This document shows, piece after piece, positions 1-8,940 of a DNA stretch of 64,000 nt (within the stretch, counting starts at the first letter, position 1; each line of letters opens with the position of its first letter). Source of the stretch: Anaerocolumna sp. GTDB taxonomy: Bacteria; Bacillota; Clostridia; Lachnospirales; Lachnospiraceae. The notes below the pieces were generated by a model. The model was given only the letters and a program-made list of their open reading frames with translations. It was not told where the DNA came from and ran no database searches. Both the position numbers and the translations under genes were made by a program. The DNA lies in assembly GCA_029256725.1 (NCBI GenBank), contig JAQSXJ010000050.1, forward strand, positions 1 to 64,000, given 5' to 3'.

Positions 1-33
1 AAGGAACATCCCGGGAAAGGAAAGGATTTATAC

Positions 34-3000
34 ATGAAGAATTATTACCTGGACGGAAAGGCTTATGTGCTGGAAGACTATCACAGACTGCCGCCTTTCT
101 CAAGTTTTCTCCCCGGTCTTGCCGGAATCAAAGGAATTCCAATGTGGGTTTACTATACCAATAGAGGTCAAGGTGTGAACAGCTTTGGAGTACATCATAA
201 AAACAATGCCATTATGGAATTCAATCCAGCCAATACAGCTTATGAAAATACAGCAATAAAGGGATTCCGTACCTTTATCCGTAATAACGGAATGGTTTAT
301 GAGCCTTTCTTTTCCAGCGTTACAGAAGCGAAAAGAAAGTTCATTATCAGACAAAACAGCTTCGAAATAGAAGAAACCGATGCTGTCACAGGACTTAAGG
401 TAAAGGTTACATATTATGTTCTTCCTTTGGAGGATATCGGAGCACTGGTCAGAAAAGTGGAGATAACCAATATTTCAGAAGAAGAGAAAGACCTTGAGAT
501 ACTGGACGGATTGCCTAAGATTATACCCTTTGGTATGGGAAACAGCGCTTATAAGGAGATGTCCAATCTGTTAAAGAGCTGGTCAGATATCAAAAACATT
601 GAAAATAATGTTCCCTTTTACGCAATGAGGTCCTCCAGTGACGATTCAGCTGAGGTCGTAGAAGTAGAAGGCGGTTATTATTACCTTACAATTGCAGAGG
701 GTGAGGTAACACCAGTTATTTATGACGCAGAGGTGGTTTTTGGTTATGATACTACTTTTATGACTCCGGTTCCATTCCTGAAAGAAGGGCTTGGAATAAA
801 AGAGAAGAGTCAGTGCTTTGCCAATAAAGTACCCTGTGGTTTTACACCCTTAAAGACTAAGCTCTCTGCCGGGGACAGCTATACTTTCCATACGATGGTC
901 GGGTTTGCCCAGACAGCAGAGCAGATCAATCAGAAACTTGAACTCTTAAAACAAGAGAACTACTTCCAGGAGAAGGAAGGCCTTGCCGCTTTGTGTTGTG
1001 AGGAATTAACAAAGGATGTAAAGACTGTGACAGGAGTACCTCTCTTTGATAGTTATGTGGAACATTGCTACCTGGATAATTTCTTAAGAGGTGGTTATCC
1101 TTTTGTCATTGGCGAAGAGGATAAAAAGTCAGTTATTCATCTCTTTAGCAGAAAACATGGAGATCCCGAGAGAGACTATAATTTCTTTTCCATAAACGGG
1201 GAGTATTATTCTCAGGGAAACGGAAATTTCAGAGATGTTAACCAGAACAGAAGAAATGATCTGCTCTTTAACCATCAGGTGGGAGACTTTAATATAAAGA
1301 CCTTCTACCAGCTGATACAGATAGACGGCTACAATCCGCTGGAGGTAAGACCTTCAACTTTTAAAGTGGCAAAAGATAATATGGTTGAAGCAGAAGAGTT
1401 CCTAAAGGCAGCCGCACCTGATCACTGGAAAATATTGATTGATATAGCGAATAAGCCCTTTACGCCCGGAAAGATAGCTGGTACCTTAAGTCGTCATTCC
1501 ATAAAGCTTACACTTTCAGAGGATGATTTCTTAGTAAAGCTGCTGGCTCTGTGCGAACAGAATATAGAAGCGGGTTTTGGCGAAGGGTATTGGAGCGATC
1601 ATTGGGACTATAATTTGGATCTTATTGAGAACTATCTTAAGATTTACCCGGATAAGAAGAAAGAGCTTTTATATGGTGATAAGACCTATCGTTATTATGA
1701 CAGCCCTGCAAGAGTACTGCCCCGCAAGGAAAAATACGTTATATCTAAGGGTAGGTTAAGGCAATACGGATCACTCTTACACGACCATGAGAAGGAAAAC
1801 AAAGAGAGCTTTCATAAGAATGGAACCAATTGGCTAAAGAATAAGAAAGGTGAGTATGTTCAGTCTTCTCTTATGTCTAAACTGATAAATCTGTCACTGA
1901 TAAAATTCACTATGCTGGATCCGGAAGGTCTGGGAGTGGAGATGGAAGGCGGAAAGCCGGGCTGGAATGATGCTATGAACGGACTTCCCGGTTTATTTGG
2001 AAGCGGTATGGCAGAGACTCTTGAATTAAAGAGAACTATGGAATTTGTAGTTAAAGCTTTGCCTCTTGAGAAAGCATTCCTCTTGCCTGCGGAAGTATAC
2101 AGCCTCTTGCTAAAGACCAGAAATCTATTGAATGAGCTTACGGAAGGCACAATTACTCAGTTTGAATACTGGGATTTTGTTACCGCGCAGAGAGAGAAAT
2201 TCAGAGATGGTGTAAGATATGGTCTGGACGGGGAAGAGGTAATGGTAAGCTGCGAAGAAGCAGTGGAAATTATAACTGCATTTCTAAACAAAGTCAGAGA
2301 GGGTATTGATAAAGCAAGAGAAATCGGAGAGGGTATCATACCGACTTATTTTACTTATCATGCAAATGCTTTTGTGCCGCTTACTGACGAAGCAGGAAAG
2401 GAAATTATCACGCCTTATGGATTACCAGCCGGTAAGGCACAGAGCTTTGAACGTGTAATGCTTCCTTTCTTCTTAGAAGGACCGGCGAGGTATTTCTCTC
2501 AGGCAGAGTCGGTAGAAGAAGCTCAGGCACTTCATCAGAAGGTAAAGGAAAGCGACCTCTATGATAACAAGCTTAAAATGTATAAGACCAGCGTGTCTTT
2601 AGAGGATATTTCCATGGAAAACGGAAGAATCAGAGCCTTCACTCCCGGCTGGCTGGAAAGAGAGAGTATTTTCCTGCATATGGAGTACAAATATTTATAC
2701 GGAATGCAGACAGCAGGACTTTGGGAGAGTTTTTATGAGGAACTGGTCAATACACTGATACCATTTCTGCCTCCCGAGATGTACGGAAGAAGTATTCTTG
2801 AGAATTCCTCATTCCTTGCCTCCTCTTCCAATCCCAATGAAGAAATCCATGGCAGAGGATATGTGGCAAGGCTTAGTGGTTCCACAACAGAGCTTATCTC
2901 CATGTGGTCGCTGATGTTTATCGGAAATACAGTGTTTACATCAAGTGAAGATGGTCTGAAGCTTCACCTGGAACCGAAGCTACCCGCCTGGTTCTTTAAT

Positions 3001-3213
3001 GAGGAGAAAGAGGCTTCCTTTACGTTTCTTTCAAACTGTACGATTGTTTATAAGAATCCCACAGGCAAAAATACCTATGGAGATGACAGGGCTATGATTT
3101 CACATATAATAACAGAAGACGGTGAGCGGATTGAAGGAAATATTATAAGTGGAGATACTGCGCTTGCTGTAAGAGAAGGAAGAGTTAAAAAGTTAACCGC
3201 TTATTTCAGCTGA
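34..3213 (+). CDS. GH94-like glycoside phosphorylase (beta-glucan/oligoglucan phosphorylase)
   Basis: Large inverting glycoside phosphorylase of 1,059 residues, expected to cleave a beta-linked gluco-oligosaccharide with phosphate to a sugar 1-phosphate in the cytoplasm; no signal peptide is visible. The N-terminal part (about 15-300) looks like the beta-sandwich domain of GH94 enzymes. The middle is an (alpha/alpha)6 barrel with the family hallmark PGWNDAMN near residue 642, in which Asp646 would be the general acid. The length is well above cellobiose phosphorylase (about 810) and nearer to 1,2-beta-oligoglucan phosphorylases (GH94) or GH161 beta-1,3-glucan phosphorylases, so the linkage is undecided. 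The start follows an AAGGA ribosome site in the first 33 bases. The next gene on the same strand is a GH30 glycosidase, which fits beta-glucan use. The superfamily is secure; the substrate is inferred. Confidence 0.8.
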   Translation: MKNYYLDGKAYVLEDYHRLPPFSSFLPGLAGIKGIPMWVYYTNRGQGVNSFGVHHKNNAIMEFNPANTAYENTAIKGFRTFIRNNGMVYEPFFSSVTEAKRKFIIRQNSFEIEETDAVTGLKVKVTYYVLPLEDIGALVRKVEITNISEEEKDLEILDGLPKIIPFGMGNSAYKEMSNLLKSWSDIKNIENNVPFYAMRSSSDDSAEVVEVEGGYYYLTIAEGEVTPVIYDAEVVFGYDTTFMTPVPFLKEGLGIKEKSQCFANKVPCGFTPLKTKLSAGDSYTFHTMVGFAQTAEQINQKLELLKQENYFQEKEGLAALCCEELTKDVKTVTGVPLFDSYVEHCYLDNFLRGGYPFVIGEEDKKSVIHLFSRKHGDPERDYNFFSINGEYYSQGNGNFRDVNQNRRNDLLFNHQVGDFNIKTFYQLIQIDGYNPLEVRPSTFKVAKDNMVEAEEFLKAAAPDHWKILIDIANKPFTPGKIAGTLSRHSIKLTLSEDDFLVKLLALCEQNIEAGFGEGYWSDHWDYNLDLIENYLKIYPDKKKELLYGDKTYRYYDSPARVLPRKEKYVISKGRLRQYGSLLHDHEKENKESFHKNGTNWLKNKKGEYVQSSLMSKLINLSLIKFTMLDPEGLGVEMEGGKPGWNDAMNGLPGLFGSGMAETLELKRTMEFVVKALPLEKAFLLPAEVYSLLLKTRNLLNELTEGTITQFEYWDFVTAQREKFRDGVRYGLDGEEVMVSCEEAVEIITAFLNKVREGIDKAREIGEGIIPTYFTYHANAFVPLTDEAGKEIITPYGLPAGKAQSFERVMLPFFLEGPARYFSQAESVEEAQALHQKVKESDLYDNKLKMYKTSVSLEDISMENGRIRAFTPGWLERESIFLHMEYKYLYGMQTAGLWESFYEELVNTLIPFLPPEMYGRSILENSSFLASSSNPNEEIHGRGYVARLSGSTTELISMWSLMFIGNTVFTSSEDGLKLHLEPKLPAWFFNEEKEASFTFLSNCTIVYKNPTGKNTYGDDRAMISHIITEDGERIEGNIISGDTALAVREGRVKKLTAYFS

Positions 3214-3221
3214 TGTAAATC

Positions 3222-3260
3222 AGATGTAACTATATCGGATGTAACTATAACAGATGAGTT
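3222..3260. repeat. Short tandem repeat after the phosphorylase gene
   Basis: About two and a half copies of a 15-base unit resembling CAGATGTAACTATAT lie directly after the stop codon. They are imperfect. The rest of the gap up to the next gene holds a T-rich stretch that may end transcription and one copy of a dispersed element (listed separately); no gene is seen. Confidence 0.5.
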
Positions 3261-3317
3261 TTTTCCTCTACCAGTTATAAGAAGGCTTAAGCTGGTTTTA
3301 GATGGCTTTTTTATATC

Positions 3318-3415
3318 TCAAACAATCTGTTTTATTATATAGCACAAAAAATTTAGAGAAAAGGACTTCTAATCCCTTTCCATAGGCGCATTCGTTCTTT
3401 CTGTTTTGTGCTTTT
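3318..3415 (-). repeat. Dispersed repeat, copy 1 (reverse orientation of the copy at 8463-8618)
   Basis: About 90 bases here are the reverse complement, at roughly 85-90% identity by eye, of the left part of the inverted-repeat element at 8463-8618. Shared stretches include GAAAGAACGAATG, CCTATGGAAAG and ATTAGAAGTCCTTTTCTCT. This copy keeps one terminal arm and the body; the second arm is degraded or missing. It lies in the gap between two carbohydrate-enzyme genes and contains no reading frame. Confidence 0.75.
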
Positions 3416-3673
3416 TTCCTGAAATTGATAAAAAGAAAAATTAACTTTATCATAATAAATCAACTAGGAACTTTTGAATCTCTAGTAAAGTAATTTTATC
3501 CTTTTACGTTTTATAAAATCAGAATCTCAGCAGTTTTATAACTGGATATTTTCGTCTGAGACGACAAGATAAATATACGTGGTATATTCAATCTGAACAT
3601 TATAGTCACATTCAAAATTCAATATAATTTTATAATTTCAATTATGAAAATGCAGTATAAAGGAGGCATACTT

Positions 3674-4999
3674 ATGGATTTAATTATTACTACATATAAA
3701 GACCAGGTAAGAGATACCCAGGTTCAAAGAATTGACCTTGCCGAAGATAAAGGCGCGGCAATGAATGTTGTTAACCTGTATCCGAATAGGGAATACCAGA
3801 CTTTTCACGGTTTTGGCGGTGCCATCACAGAAGCAGCGGGTTATTCCTTCTCAAAACTTACAGAGAAAGGCAAAGAGGAAATACTGAAAAAATATTTCAG
3901 CAATGAGGGGTTAAGATATCATTTTATCCGTACCCATATTGACAGCTGTGATTTTTCTATCAGTAACTACACTGCAATGGAGGATTCTGAGGATAGGGAA
4001 ATGACCTCTTTCACCTTAAAACGGGATGAAGAATATATTCTACCCTTTTTAAGAAAGGCAAGAAGTGCCAAAGGAGAAGATTTCGACCTGATGCTTACAC
4101 CCTGGTCCCCTCCTGCGTTTATGAAGACCAACAACGACAGAAACAACGGTGGTAAATTAAAGGAAGAGTACCGTGAGTTCTGGGCAGAGTATATCTGCCG
4201 TTATATTAAGGAATACGAAGGATTGGGATTTCCGGTGAACCGTATAACGGTTCAAAATGAGCCGGATGCGGTACAGACCTGGGATTCCTGTACCTTTAAC
4301 CCGACAGAGGAAAAGGAGTTTTTAAGAGACTACTTATATAAAGCACTGGAAAGAAACGGACTTACCCATGTTAAGATCAATATATGGGATCATAATAAGG
4401 AAAGAATGTTTGAAAGAGCCAGAGCGATCATCGATGAGGAGACAGATAAGATGATAGATGGTGTAGCCTTCCACTGGTATACCGGAGATCACTTTGAAGC
4501 GATTCAATTAACCGGTGAGGTATATCCCGGCAAAGAACTGCTCTTTACGGAAGGCTGCGTGGAATACAGCAGATTTGATGCAGGTCAGTTAAGGAATGCC
4601 CAGATGTATGCTCATGATATTATCGGGAACCTGAATGCCGGCATGACTGGTTTTATCGACTGGAATATCCTGCTGGATGAGAAGGGTGGACCAAATCATG
4701 TGAATAATCTTTGTGATGCCCCTATTATGGTAAATACAGAAGACGGAGACTATGAAGAAAAGCTTTCTTTCCACTATATCAGACATTTCAGTCATTACAT
4801 TGACAGAGATGCAAAACGTATAGCGCTTACAAAATATACTGATAAACTTGAAATGACTGCCTTAAAGAACCCGGATGGAACGGTTGTTCTTATTGTACTC
4901 AACAAGCAGGGGGAGGATATGCCTCTTTCCCTGAGGATACAGGGCTTAAATACTGAATTTACAGTACCTGCCGCATCCATTGTTACTGCAGTTATTTAG
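3674..4999 (+). CDS. GH30 family glycoside hydrolase (glucosylceramidase / beta-1,6-glucanase type)
   Basis: Retaining beta-glycosidase of 441 residues with the (beta/alpha)8 barrel and C-terminal beta-domain order of GH30. The acid/base is Glu196 in VQNEPDA and the nucleophile Glu293 in LFTEGC. FHGFGGAITEAAG near the N-terminus is also typical. I chose the ATG at 3674 because AAAGGAGG stands eight bases upstream; an in-frame ATG at 3644 has no such site. No signal peptide is seen, so the enzyme probably acts in the cytoplasm on short glucosides, in keeping with the phosphorylase before it. Members of GH30 differ in linkage (glucosylceramide, beta-1,6-glucan, xylosides), and the sequence alone does not decide which. 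Confidence 0.9.
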   Translation: MDLIITTYKDQVRDTQVQRIDLAEDKGAAMNVVNLYPNREYQTFHGFGGAITEAAGYSFSKLTEKGKEEILKKYFSNEGLRYHFIRTHIDSCDFSISNYTAMEDSEDREMTSFTLKRDEEYILPFLRKARSAKGEDFDLMLTPWSPPAFMKTNNDRNNGGKLKEEYREFWAEYICRYIKEYEGLGFPVNRITVQNEPDAVQTWDSCTFNPTEEKEFLRDYLYKALERNGLTHVKINIWDHNKERMFERARAIIDEETDKMIDGVAFHWYTGDHFEAIQLTGEVYPGKELLFTEGCVEYSRFDAGQLRNAQMYAHDIIGNLNAGMTGFIDWNILLDEKGGPNHVNNLCDAPIMVNTEDGDYEEKLSFHYIRHFSHYIDRDAKRIALTKYTDKLEMTALKNPDGTVVLIVLNKQGEDMPLSLRIQGLNTEFTVPAASIVTAVI

Positions 5000-5030
5000 T
5001 GGATTTATGAGGCTTTAGATCTATATGAAT

Positions 5031-5078
5031 GCAAGTGCTTTTCCTACAGATTTCCCAGAGAAAAGCACTTGCTTTTTT
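5031..5078 (+). terminator. Intrinsic terminator after the GH30 gene
   Basis: A perfect 12-base stem (GCAAGTGCTTTT / AAAAGCACTTGC) is followed by six T residues, closing the GH30 transcript before the transglycosylase gene. Confidence 0.9.
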
Positions 5079-5151
5079 ATACATCTTTAAGTTATAATAT
5101 GCTGGAGAATACTATAACATTTGTCGCCTAAAGAAGAATAGGAGCAGCCTT

Positions 5152-5916
5152 ATGTCGGAAATTCAAGGAATCAGGAATCTTTCATATACATCCGGTACAT
5201 CAGCCACAAGCGAGAAGAAGGCCTCTTCCGCTGGAAGCTTTTCCTCTTACCTGGGAGAAACGGTGAGTCTGGATGCCATATTCAATGAAGCAGCAGAGAA
5301 ATATAACGTGCCGGTTAACCTTTTAAAGGCAATCGGTAAGCAGGAATCGAATTTTAAAGCAGATGCAGTATCCAGAAGCGGAGCACAGGGAATCATGCAG
5401 TTAATGCCAAGAACTGCTGCTTATCTGGGAGTTACCGATTCCTTTGATGCCAAACAGAACATCATGGGCGGAGCTAAGTATATAGCAGAAATGCTTGATA
5501 AGTATGATGGAAATGTTTCACTTGCTTTGGCAGCGTATAATGCCGGCAGCGGAAATGTAGCCAAATACGGGGGAATACCTCCATTTGAAGAAACACAGAA
5601 TTATGTTAAGAAAGTTATGGGTTATATGCAGCAGGATGTAGAGGCAGGCGGTACCGTAACCGTGAAATCAAATGCTGCTGCATACGGTAATTTACCCAAT
5701 GTAGCACAGATAAAGAATAATTTAATAGGAATAAATACAGAAGATGTGTCAACCAGTACGGATACATTAGAGGAGCTTTTTTCCTATGATGACTTTTTAA
5801 AGTTTTTAGAAATATTTATGGAAGATGATAAAAACAAAAAGGAAGACGAGAAAGAAAGCTACTTTTCCAAGGCCATCAGCTATAATGCTCCGATTCTGAA
5901 TTTATTCAATAGTTAG
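5152..5916 (+). CDS. Lytic transglycosylase (SLT domain, GH23)
   Basis: Peptidoglycan lytic transglycosylase of 254 residues. The SLT domain covers about residues 40-155, with catalytic Glu65 in KQESNF, followed by SGAQGIMQLMP and AYNAGSGNV, all hallmark blocks of the family. The N-terminal 35 residues are Ser/Thr-rich and low in complexity; there is no classical signal peptide, which is common for small clostridial SLT proteins that may leave the cell by another route or act with flagella. The C-terminal 80 residues are acidic and unassigned. It stands alone between two terminators. A weak GGAG (5141) is eight bases before the ATG. Confidence 0.88.
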   Translation: MSEIQGIRNLSYTSGTSATSEKKASSAGSFSSYLGETVSLDAIFNEAAEKYNVPVNLLKAIGKQESNFKADAVSRSGAQGIMQLMPRTAAYLGVTDSFDAKQNIMGGAKYIAEMLDKYDGNVSLALAAYNAGSGNVAKYGGIPPFEETQNYVKKVMGYMQQDVEAGGTVTVKSNAAAYGNLPNVAQIKNNLIGINTEDVSTSTDTLEELFSYDDFLKFLEIFMEDDKNKKEDEKESYFSKAISYNAPILNLFNS

Positions 5917-5923
5917 ACAATAG

Positions 5924-5972
5924 TGCCTATTCCTTTTGTTTGCGCTGCAGAAAAGGAAGTAGGCATTTTATT
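5924..5972 (+). terminator. Intrinsic terminator after the transglycosylase gene
   Basis: A stem of about 14 pairs with one bulge (TGCCTATTCCTTTT / AAAAGGAAGTAGGCA) is followed by TTTTATT. Confidence 0.75.
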
Positions 5973-6002
5973 ACATAATCATAAATGTGAAAGGGAGAAT
6001 TT

Positions 6003-6506
6003 ATGAAACAAATCGGTGAAGTTATTCAAGAGATGATCGAATATTATGCAGGAGATACCAAAAGGATAAGCCATTTTTTGAAAGTATATGCATATGCAAA
6101 AACAATTGCAGAACTAGAGGGGCTTGACAAAGAGGCAAGAGAAATACTTGAGGTTACTGCCGTAGTACATGATATAGGCATTAAGGTCAGTGAGCGTAAA
6201 TACAACAGCAGTGCAGGTAATTACCAGCAGATTGAAGGGCCTCTGGTTGCTGATCCTATGCTAGTTAAACTGGGCTATGACAGAGCTTTTATCAAGAGAG
6301 TCTGCTATCTGATAGCGCATCATCATACTTATCATAATATAACCGAGAAAGACTATCAGATACTGGTAGAAGCCGATTTTTTAGTTAATCTGGAGGAAGA
6401 TAAGGCCTCTGAGGAGACGATTCGCAATGTATACCGTAATATCTTCAGAACAGAAACAGGAAAAACAATCCTGCAGAATGTCTTTAAAATAAAGACTACT
6501 GTTTAA
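6003..6506 (+). CDS. HD domain phosphohydrolase
   Basis: Protein of 167 residues with an HD-type metal-binding domain. The doublet is in VVHDIG (about residues 57-62), and further histidines lie in the IAHHHTYHN block (about 107-115). This pattern is shared by small HD hydrolases acting on nucleotides or phosphoesters, and the true substrate cannot be read from the sequence. It starts at an ATG nine bases after a GGGAG site. It appears monocistronic, after a terminator and 126 bases before the dehydrogenase reading frame. Confidence 0.85.
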   Translation: MKQIGEVIQEMIEYYAGDTKRISHFLKVYAYAKTIAELEGLDKEAREILEVTAVVHDIGIKVSERKYNSSAGNYQQIEGPLVADPMLVKLGYDRAFIKRVCYLIAHHHTYHNITEKDYQILVEADFLVNLEEDKASEETIRNVYRNIFRTETGKTILQNVFKIKTTV

Positions 6507-6682
6507 ATGATACATTTATAAGACGAATAAGGTCTTACCATTACCATACATTCAAGCATTTTAGTACTATCACAGGAAAAAACTCAAAAGTTCAACTAAT
6601 CCAGGGTGTGGCTTAAAACTGTAATAAGTTTTTGACACATCCTAGGAAAGTTCTTTATAGAATAGGAAATAGGAGGGACATC

Positions 6683-7792
6683 ATGGAATTTCAATTTTAT
6701 ATGCCCACTAGGGTTATAACAGGTGAAGACTGTATCCGAAAGAACAAAGATGCTTTTAAAGCATTGGGTAAAAAGGCGCTAATTGTCACAGGTGCCAGAT
6801 CTGCTAAAGTAAACGGCTCTGAGAAGGACGTTACAGAAGCCTTGAAGCTTGCAGGCATTGAGTACATAATATTTGACAAGGTAATGAGTAATCCTACCAT
6901 CGCATGTGTTTACGAAGGAGCCGCAGCAGCAAGAGAAGCCGGAGCCGATTTTGTAATTGCCATTGGTGGAGGTTCACCTATGGATGCAGGTAAAGCAATT
7001 GCTCTATTGGCAGCCCAGGACATTTCGGAAGAAGACCTTTTTAAGGGACAGTATGAAAATAAGATACTGCCTATGGCTTTTGTACCTACCACAGCAGGCA
7101 CCGGTTCAGAAGTTACCCCCTATTCCATACTTACCAACGACAAAGCTCAGACAAAGACCAGTATTGCAACTCCTCTGCTCTTTCCTGCCCTTGCCTTTTT
7201 GGATGGGAGATATACCAAAGACCTTGGTATAACGACAACCATTAATACAGCAATCGATGCACTTTCTCATGGCATAGAGGGAATGATATCCGTAAAAGCA
7301 AATCCGATATCCGATGTACTTGCGAAGGAGAGCATTCGACAGATCGGCGAGTGCTTTGGAGCCTTAAAGGAAGGAACCCTGACGGCAGCCCACAGAGAGC
7401 AGCTTTTGTATGCCTCCATGCTTGCAGGAGTAGTAATTGCCCACACCGGAACCACAGCAGTTCATTCTATGGGATATTCCCTGACCTATTTTAAGGATAT
7501 AGACCACGGAAGAGCCAATGGTCTGTTACTGGCGGAATTTATGAAGTTAACAGCAGCTGGAAAACCGGAAGTAATTGACAGCATCTTAGCTGCAATGGGA
7601 TATAAGGAAATAGAAGAACTTGCAAAGGACCTGGATGAACTGCTAGGTGCCAAAGAGACAATAACCGCAGAAGAAATAATAAAGTATTCATCCATAGCCA
7701 TAAAGGCTAAAAATATCGGCAATTGCCCCGTTGTACCGGAAGAGAAGGATCTTGTTAAGATATATACAGAATCCTTTGGACTTTCCTTATAG
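6683..7792 (+). CDS. Iron-containing alcohol dehydrogenase
   Basis: Group III (iron-type) alcohol dehydrogenase of 369 residues. An NAD(P)-binding alpha/beta domain with GGGSPMDAGKA (about 87-97) is followed by a helical metal domain with DALSHGIEGM and the later HS..D.DHG..NG block. It would interconvert an aldehyde or ketone and an alcohol in fermentative metabolism. I chose the ATG at 6683 because GGAGGG lies six bases upstream; an in-frame start at 6632 lacks a good site. The DUF1284 gene starts nine bases after the stop, so the two are probably co-transcribed. The substrate is unknown. Confidence 0.92.
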   Translation: MEFQFYMPTRVITGEDCIRKNKDAFKALGKKALIVTGARSAKVNGSEKDVTEALKLAGIEYIIFDKVMSNPTIACVYEGAAAAREAGADFVIAIGGGSPMDAGKAIALLAAQDISEEDLFKGQYENKILPMAFVPTTAGTGSEVTPYSILTNDKAQTKTSIATPLLFPALAFLDGRYTKDLGITTTINTAIDALSHGIEGMISVKANPISDVLAKESIRQIGECFGALKEGTLTAAHREQLLYASMLAGVVIAHTGTTAVHSMGYSLTYFKDIDHGRANGLLLAEFMKLTAAGKPEVIDSILAAMGYKEIEELAKDLDELLGAKETITAEEIIKYSSIAIKAKNIGNCPVVPEEKDLVKIYTESFGLSL

Positions 7793-7801
7793 GCAGCTGT
7801 C

Positions 7802-8194
7802 ATGATTAATTTAAGACCTCATCATGGAATGTGTATCGGGCAATTTATGGGGAAAGGCTACAGCGAAGAATTCGTAGCCAATATGTATAAAGTAATTGAG
7901 GAACTTGATAACAATCCCGATGAAGGCATAAGGCTTGTAAGCTCAGTAGACGTTATCTGCGGCTGTTGCCCTCATAATGAAGAGGGAAAATGCAGATCAG
8001 GGCAGAAAGTGGCAGAGTATGATTCCATGGCTCTTAAACTATGCGGTCTATCTGATAATGATATTGTGACCTGGCGGGAATTTAAGAAACTGGTCAAGAT
8101 ATATATCTTAGAACAAGAGAAACTGAACCAGGTCTGTCATAATTGCAGCTGGCTGTCTCTTTGTCAGGAGTGTCAAGGATTTCGCTATTTATAG
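7802..8194 (+). CDS. DUF1284 family cysteine-rich protein
   Basis: Cytoplasmic protein of 130 residues matching the DUF1284 pattern: LRPHHGMC at the start, then CGCCPHNEEGKC near residue 57 and a C-terminal CHNC/CQEC pair. The eight or so cysteines suggest a metal or iron-sulfur site, but the function is not known. It follows the alcohol dehydrogenase by nine bases and so may share its transcript; a redox role beside that enzyme is inference only. Confidence 0.8.
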   Translation: MINLRPHHGMCIGQFMGKGYSEEFVANMYKVIEELDNNPDEGIRLVSSVDVICGCCPHNEEGKCRSGQKVAEYDSMALKLCGLSDNDIVTWREFKKLVKIYILEQEKLNQVCHNCSWLSLCQECQGFRYL

Positions 8195-8299
8195 GACTGA
8201 TTTTTAAAATGAGAAAGAACACAAGGATAAATTAAATATTTAGTTCAAAAATTAAACAATAAATAAATCAGTACTAAACTACATAATAATTTATATAAA

Positions 8300-8398
8300 C
8301 CACAAAATGAAAACCACAAAATGAAAATACAAAATGAAAATTACAAAGTGAAAACCCAAAAATGAAAATCACAAAATGAAAACTACAAAATATAAAAT
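8300..8398. repeat. Tandem array of a 14-base unit
   Basis: Seven imperfect head-to-tail copies of a 14-base unit (CCACAAAATGAAAA and variants, one of 13 and one of 15 bases). The array carries no credible reading frame. It lies in the 750-base gap between DUF1284 and the PTS operon, next to a MITE-like element. Confidence 0.85.
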
Positions 8399-8462
8399 AA
8401 AAGACTAGAATAAAAAATTCAAATGATTCAAGTGTCAAAAGCCATGTTTCTATATGATTTCA

Positions 8463-8618
8463 GGTGAATTGTGCAAAACGGAAAGAACGAATGTGCCTAT
8501 GGAAAGGTATTAGAAGTCCTTTTCTCTGAATATTTTGTGCTATAATGTAAAACAGATTGTTTGAGCGTAGCGAGTTATCTGTTTTACATTATGTTCTTTC
8601 CGTTTTGCGCAATTCACC
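8463..8618. mobile_element. MITE-like inverted-repeat element, copy 2
   Basis: A 156-base element bounded by 26-base terminal inverted repeats (8463-8488 and 8593-8618) that match at 25 of 26 positions. A second inverted repeat is nested inside: ATAATGTAAAACAGAT against ATCTGTTTTACATTAT. It has no coding capacity. Its left half recurs inverted at 3318-3415. The form fits a miniature inverted-repeat transposable element or a mobile structured-RNA repeat. No transposase is present in the window. Confidence 0.8.
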
Positions 8619-8684
8619 GTCCCCTTGTAAAAAAACAACCTTTTGCCATTAACTCAACAAATTAATCTTATAAAAAATTCACAT

Positions 8685-8740
8685 AAGGTGTATCCTATGG
8701 TAAAATGCATAACATTTTCCATTAGATACACCTTTTTTGC
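8685..8740 (+). terminator. Hairpin with T-tract upstream of the PTS operon
   Basis: AAGGTGTATC pairs perfectly with GATACACCTT, with further partial pairing inside, and seven T residues follow. It works as an intrinsic terminator on the + strand and isolates the PTS promoter from upstream reading. Confidence 0.75.
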
Positions 8741-8824
8741 ATCCACTACGCGTAAAAATAACCAAAATACATTGGTTTTCAGCTGTGTCATTATTAATTA
8801 GTGACAAAAGGTATTTTTAAAAAG

Positions 8825-8854
8825 TTGATAAATCATCTATCCATACCTTATAAT
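8825..8854 (+). promoter_or_regulatory. Probable promoter of the hexitol PTS operon
   Basis: TTGATA (8825-8830) and a perfect TATAAT (8849-8854) are separated by 18 bases, 86 bases before the EIICB start codon. It is the best sigma-A-like match in this gap. Confidence 0.65.
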
Positions 8855-8872
8855 AAAAGTATCTTAAGAAGA

Positions 8873-8884
8873 GATTGGCCAATC
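8873..8884. promoter_or_regulatory. Perfect 12-base palindrome after the PTS promoter
   Basis: GATTGGCCAATC is its own reverse complement and begins 19 bases downstream of the -10 box, an operator-like position. The binding protein is unknown; the MtlR-type regulator encoded in the operon is one candidate, although MtlR proteins usually bind upstream of the -35 box. Confidence 0.4.
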
Positions 8885-8940
8885 AGTTCTTAATATGTCA
8901 TATGTGCTATTCATTATGATTTTAAGAGAGAGGGTATGAT

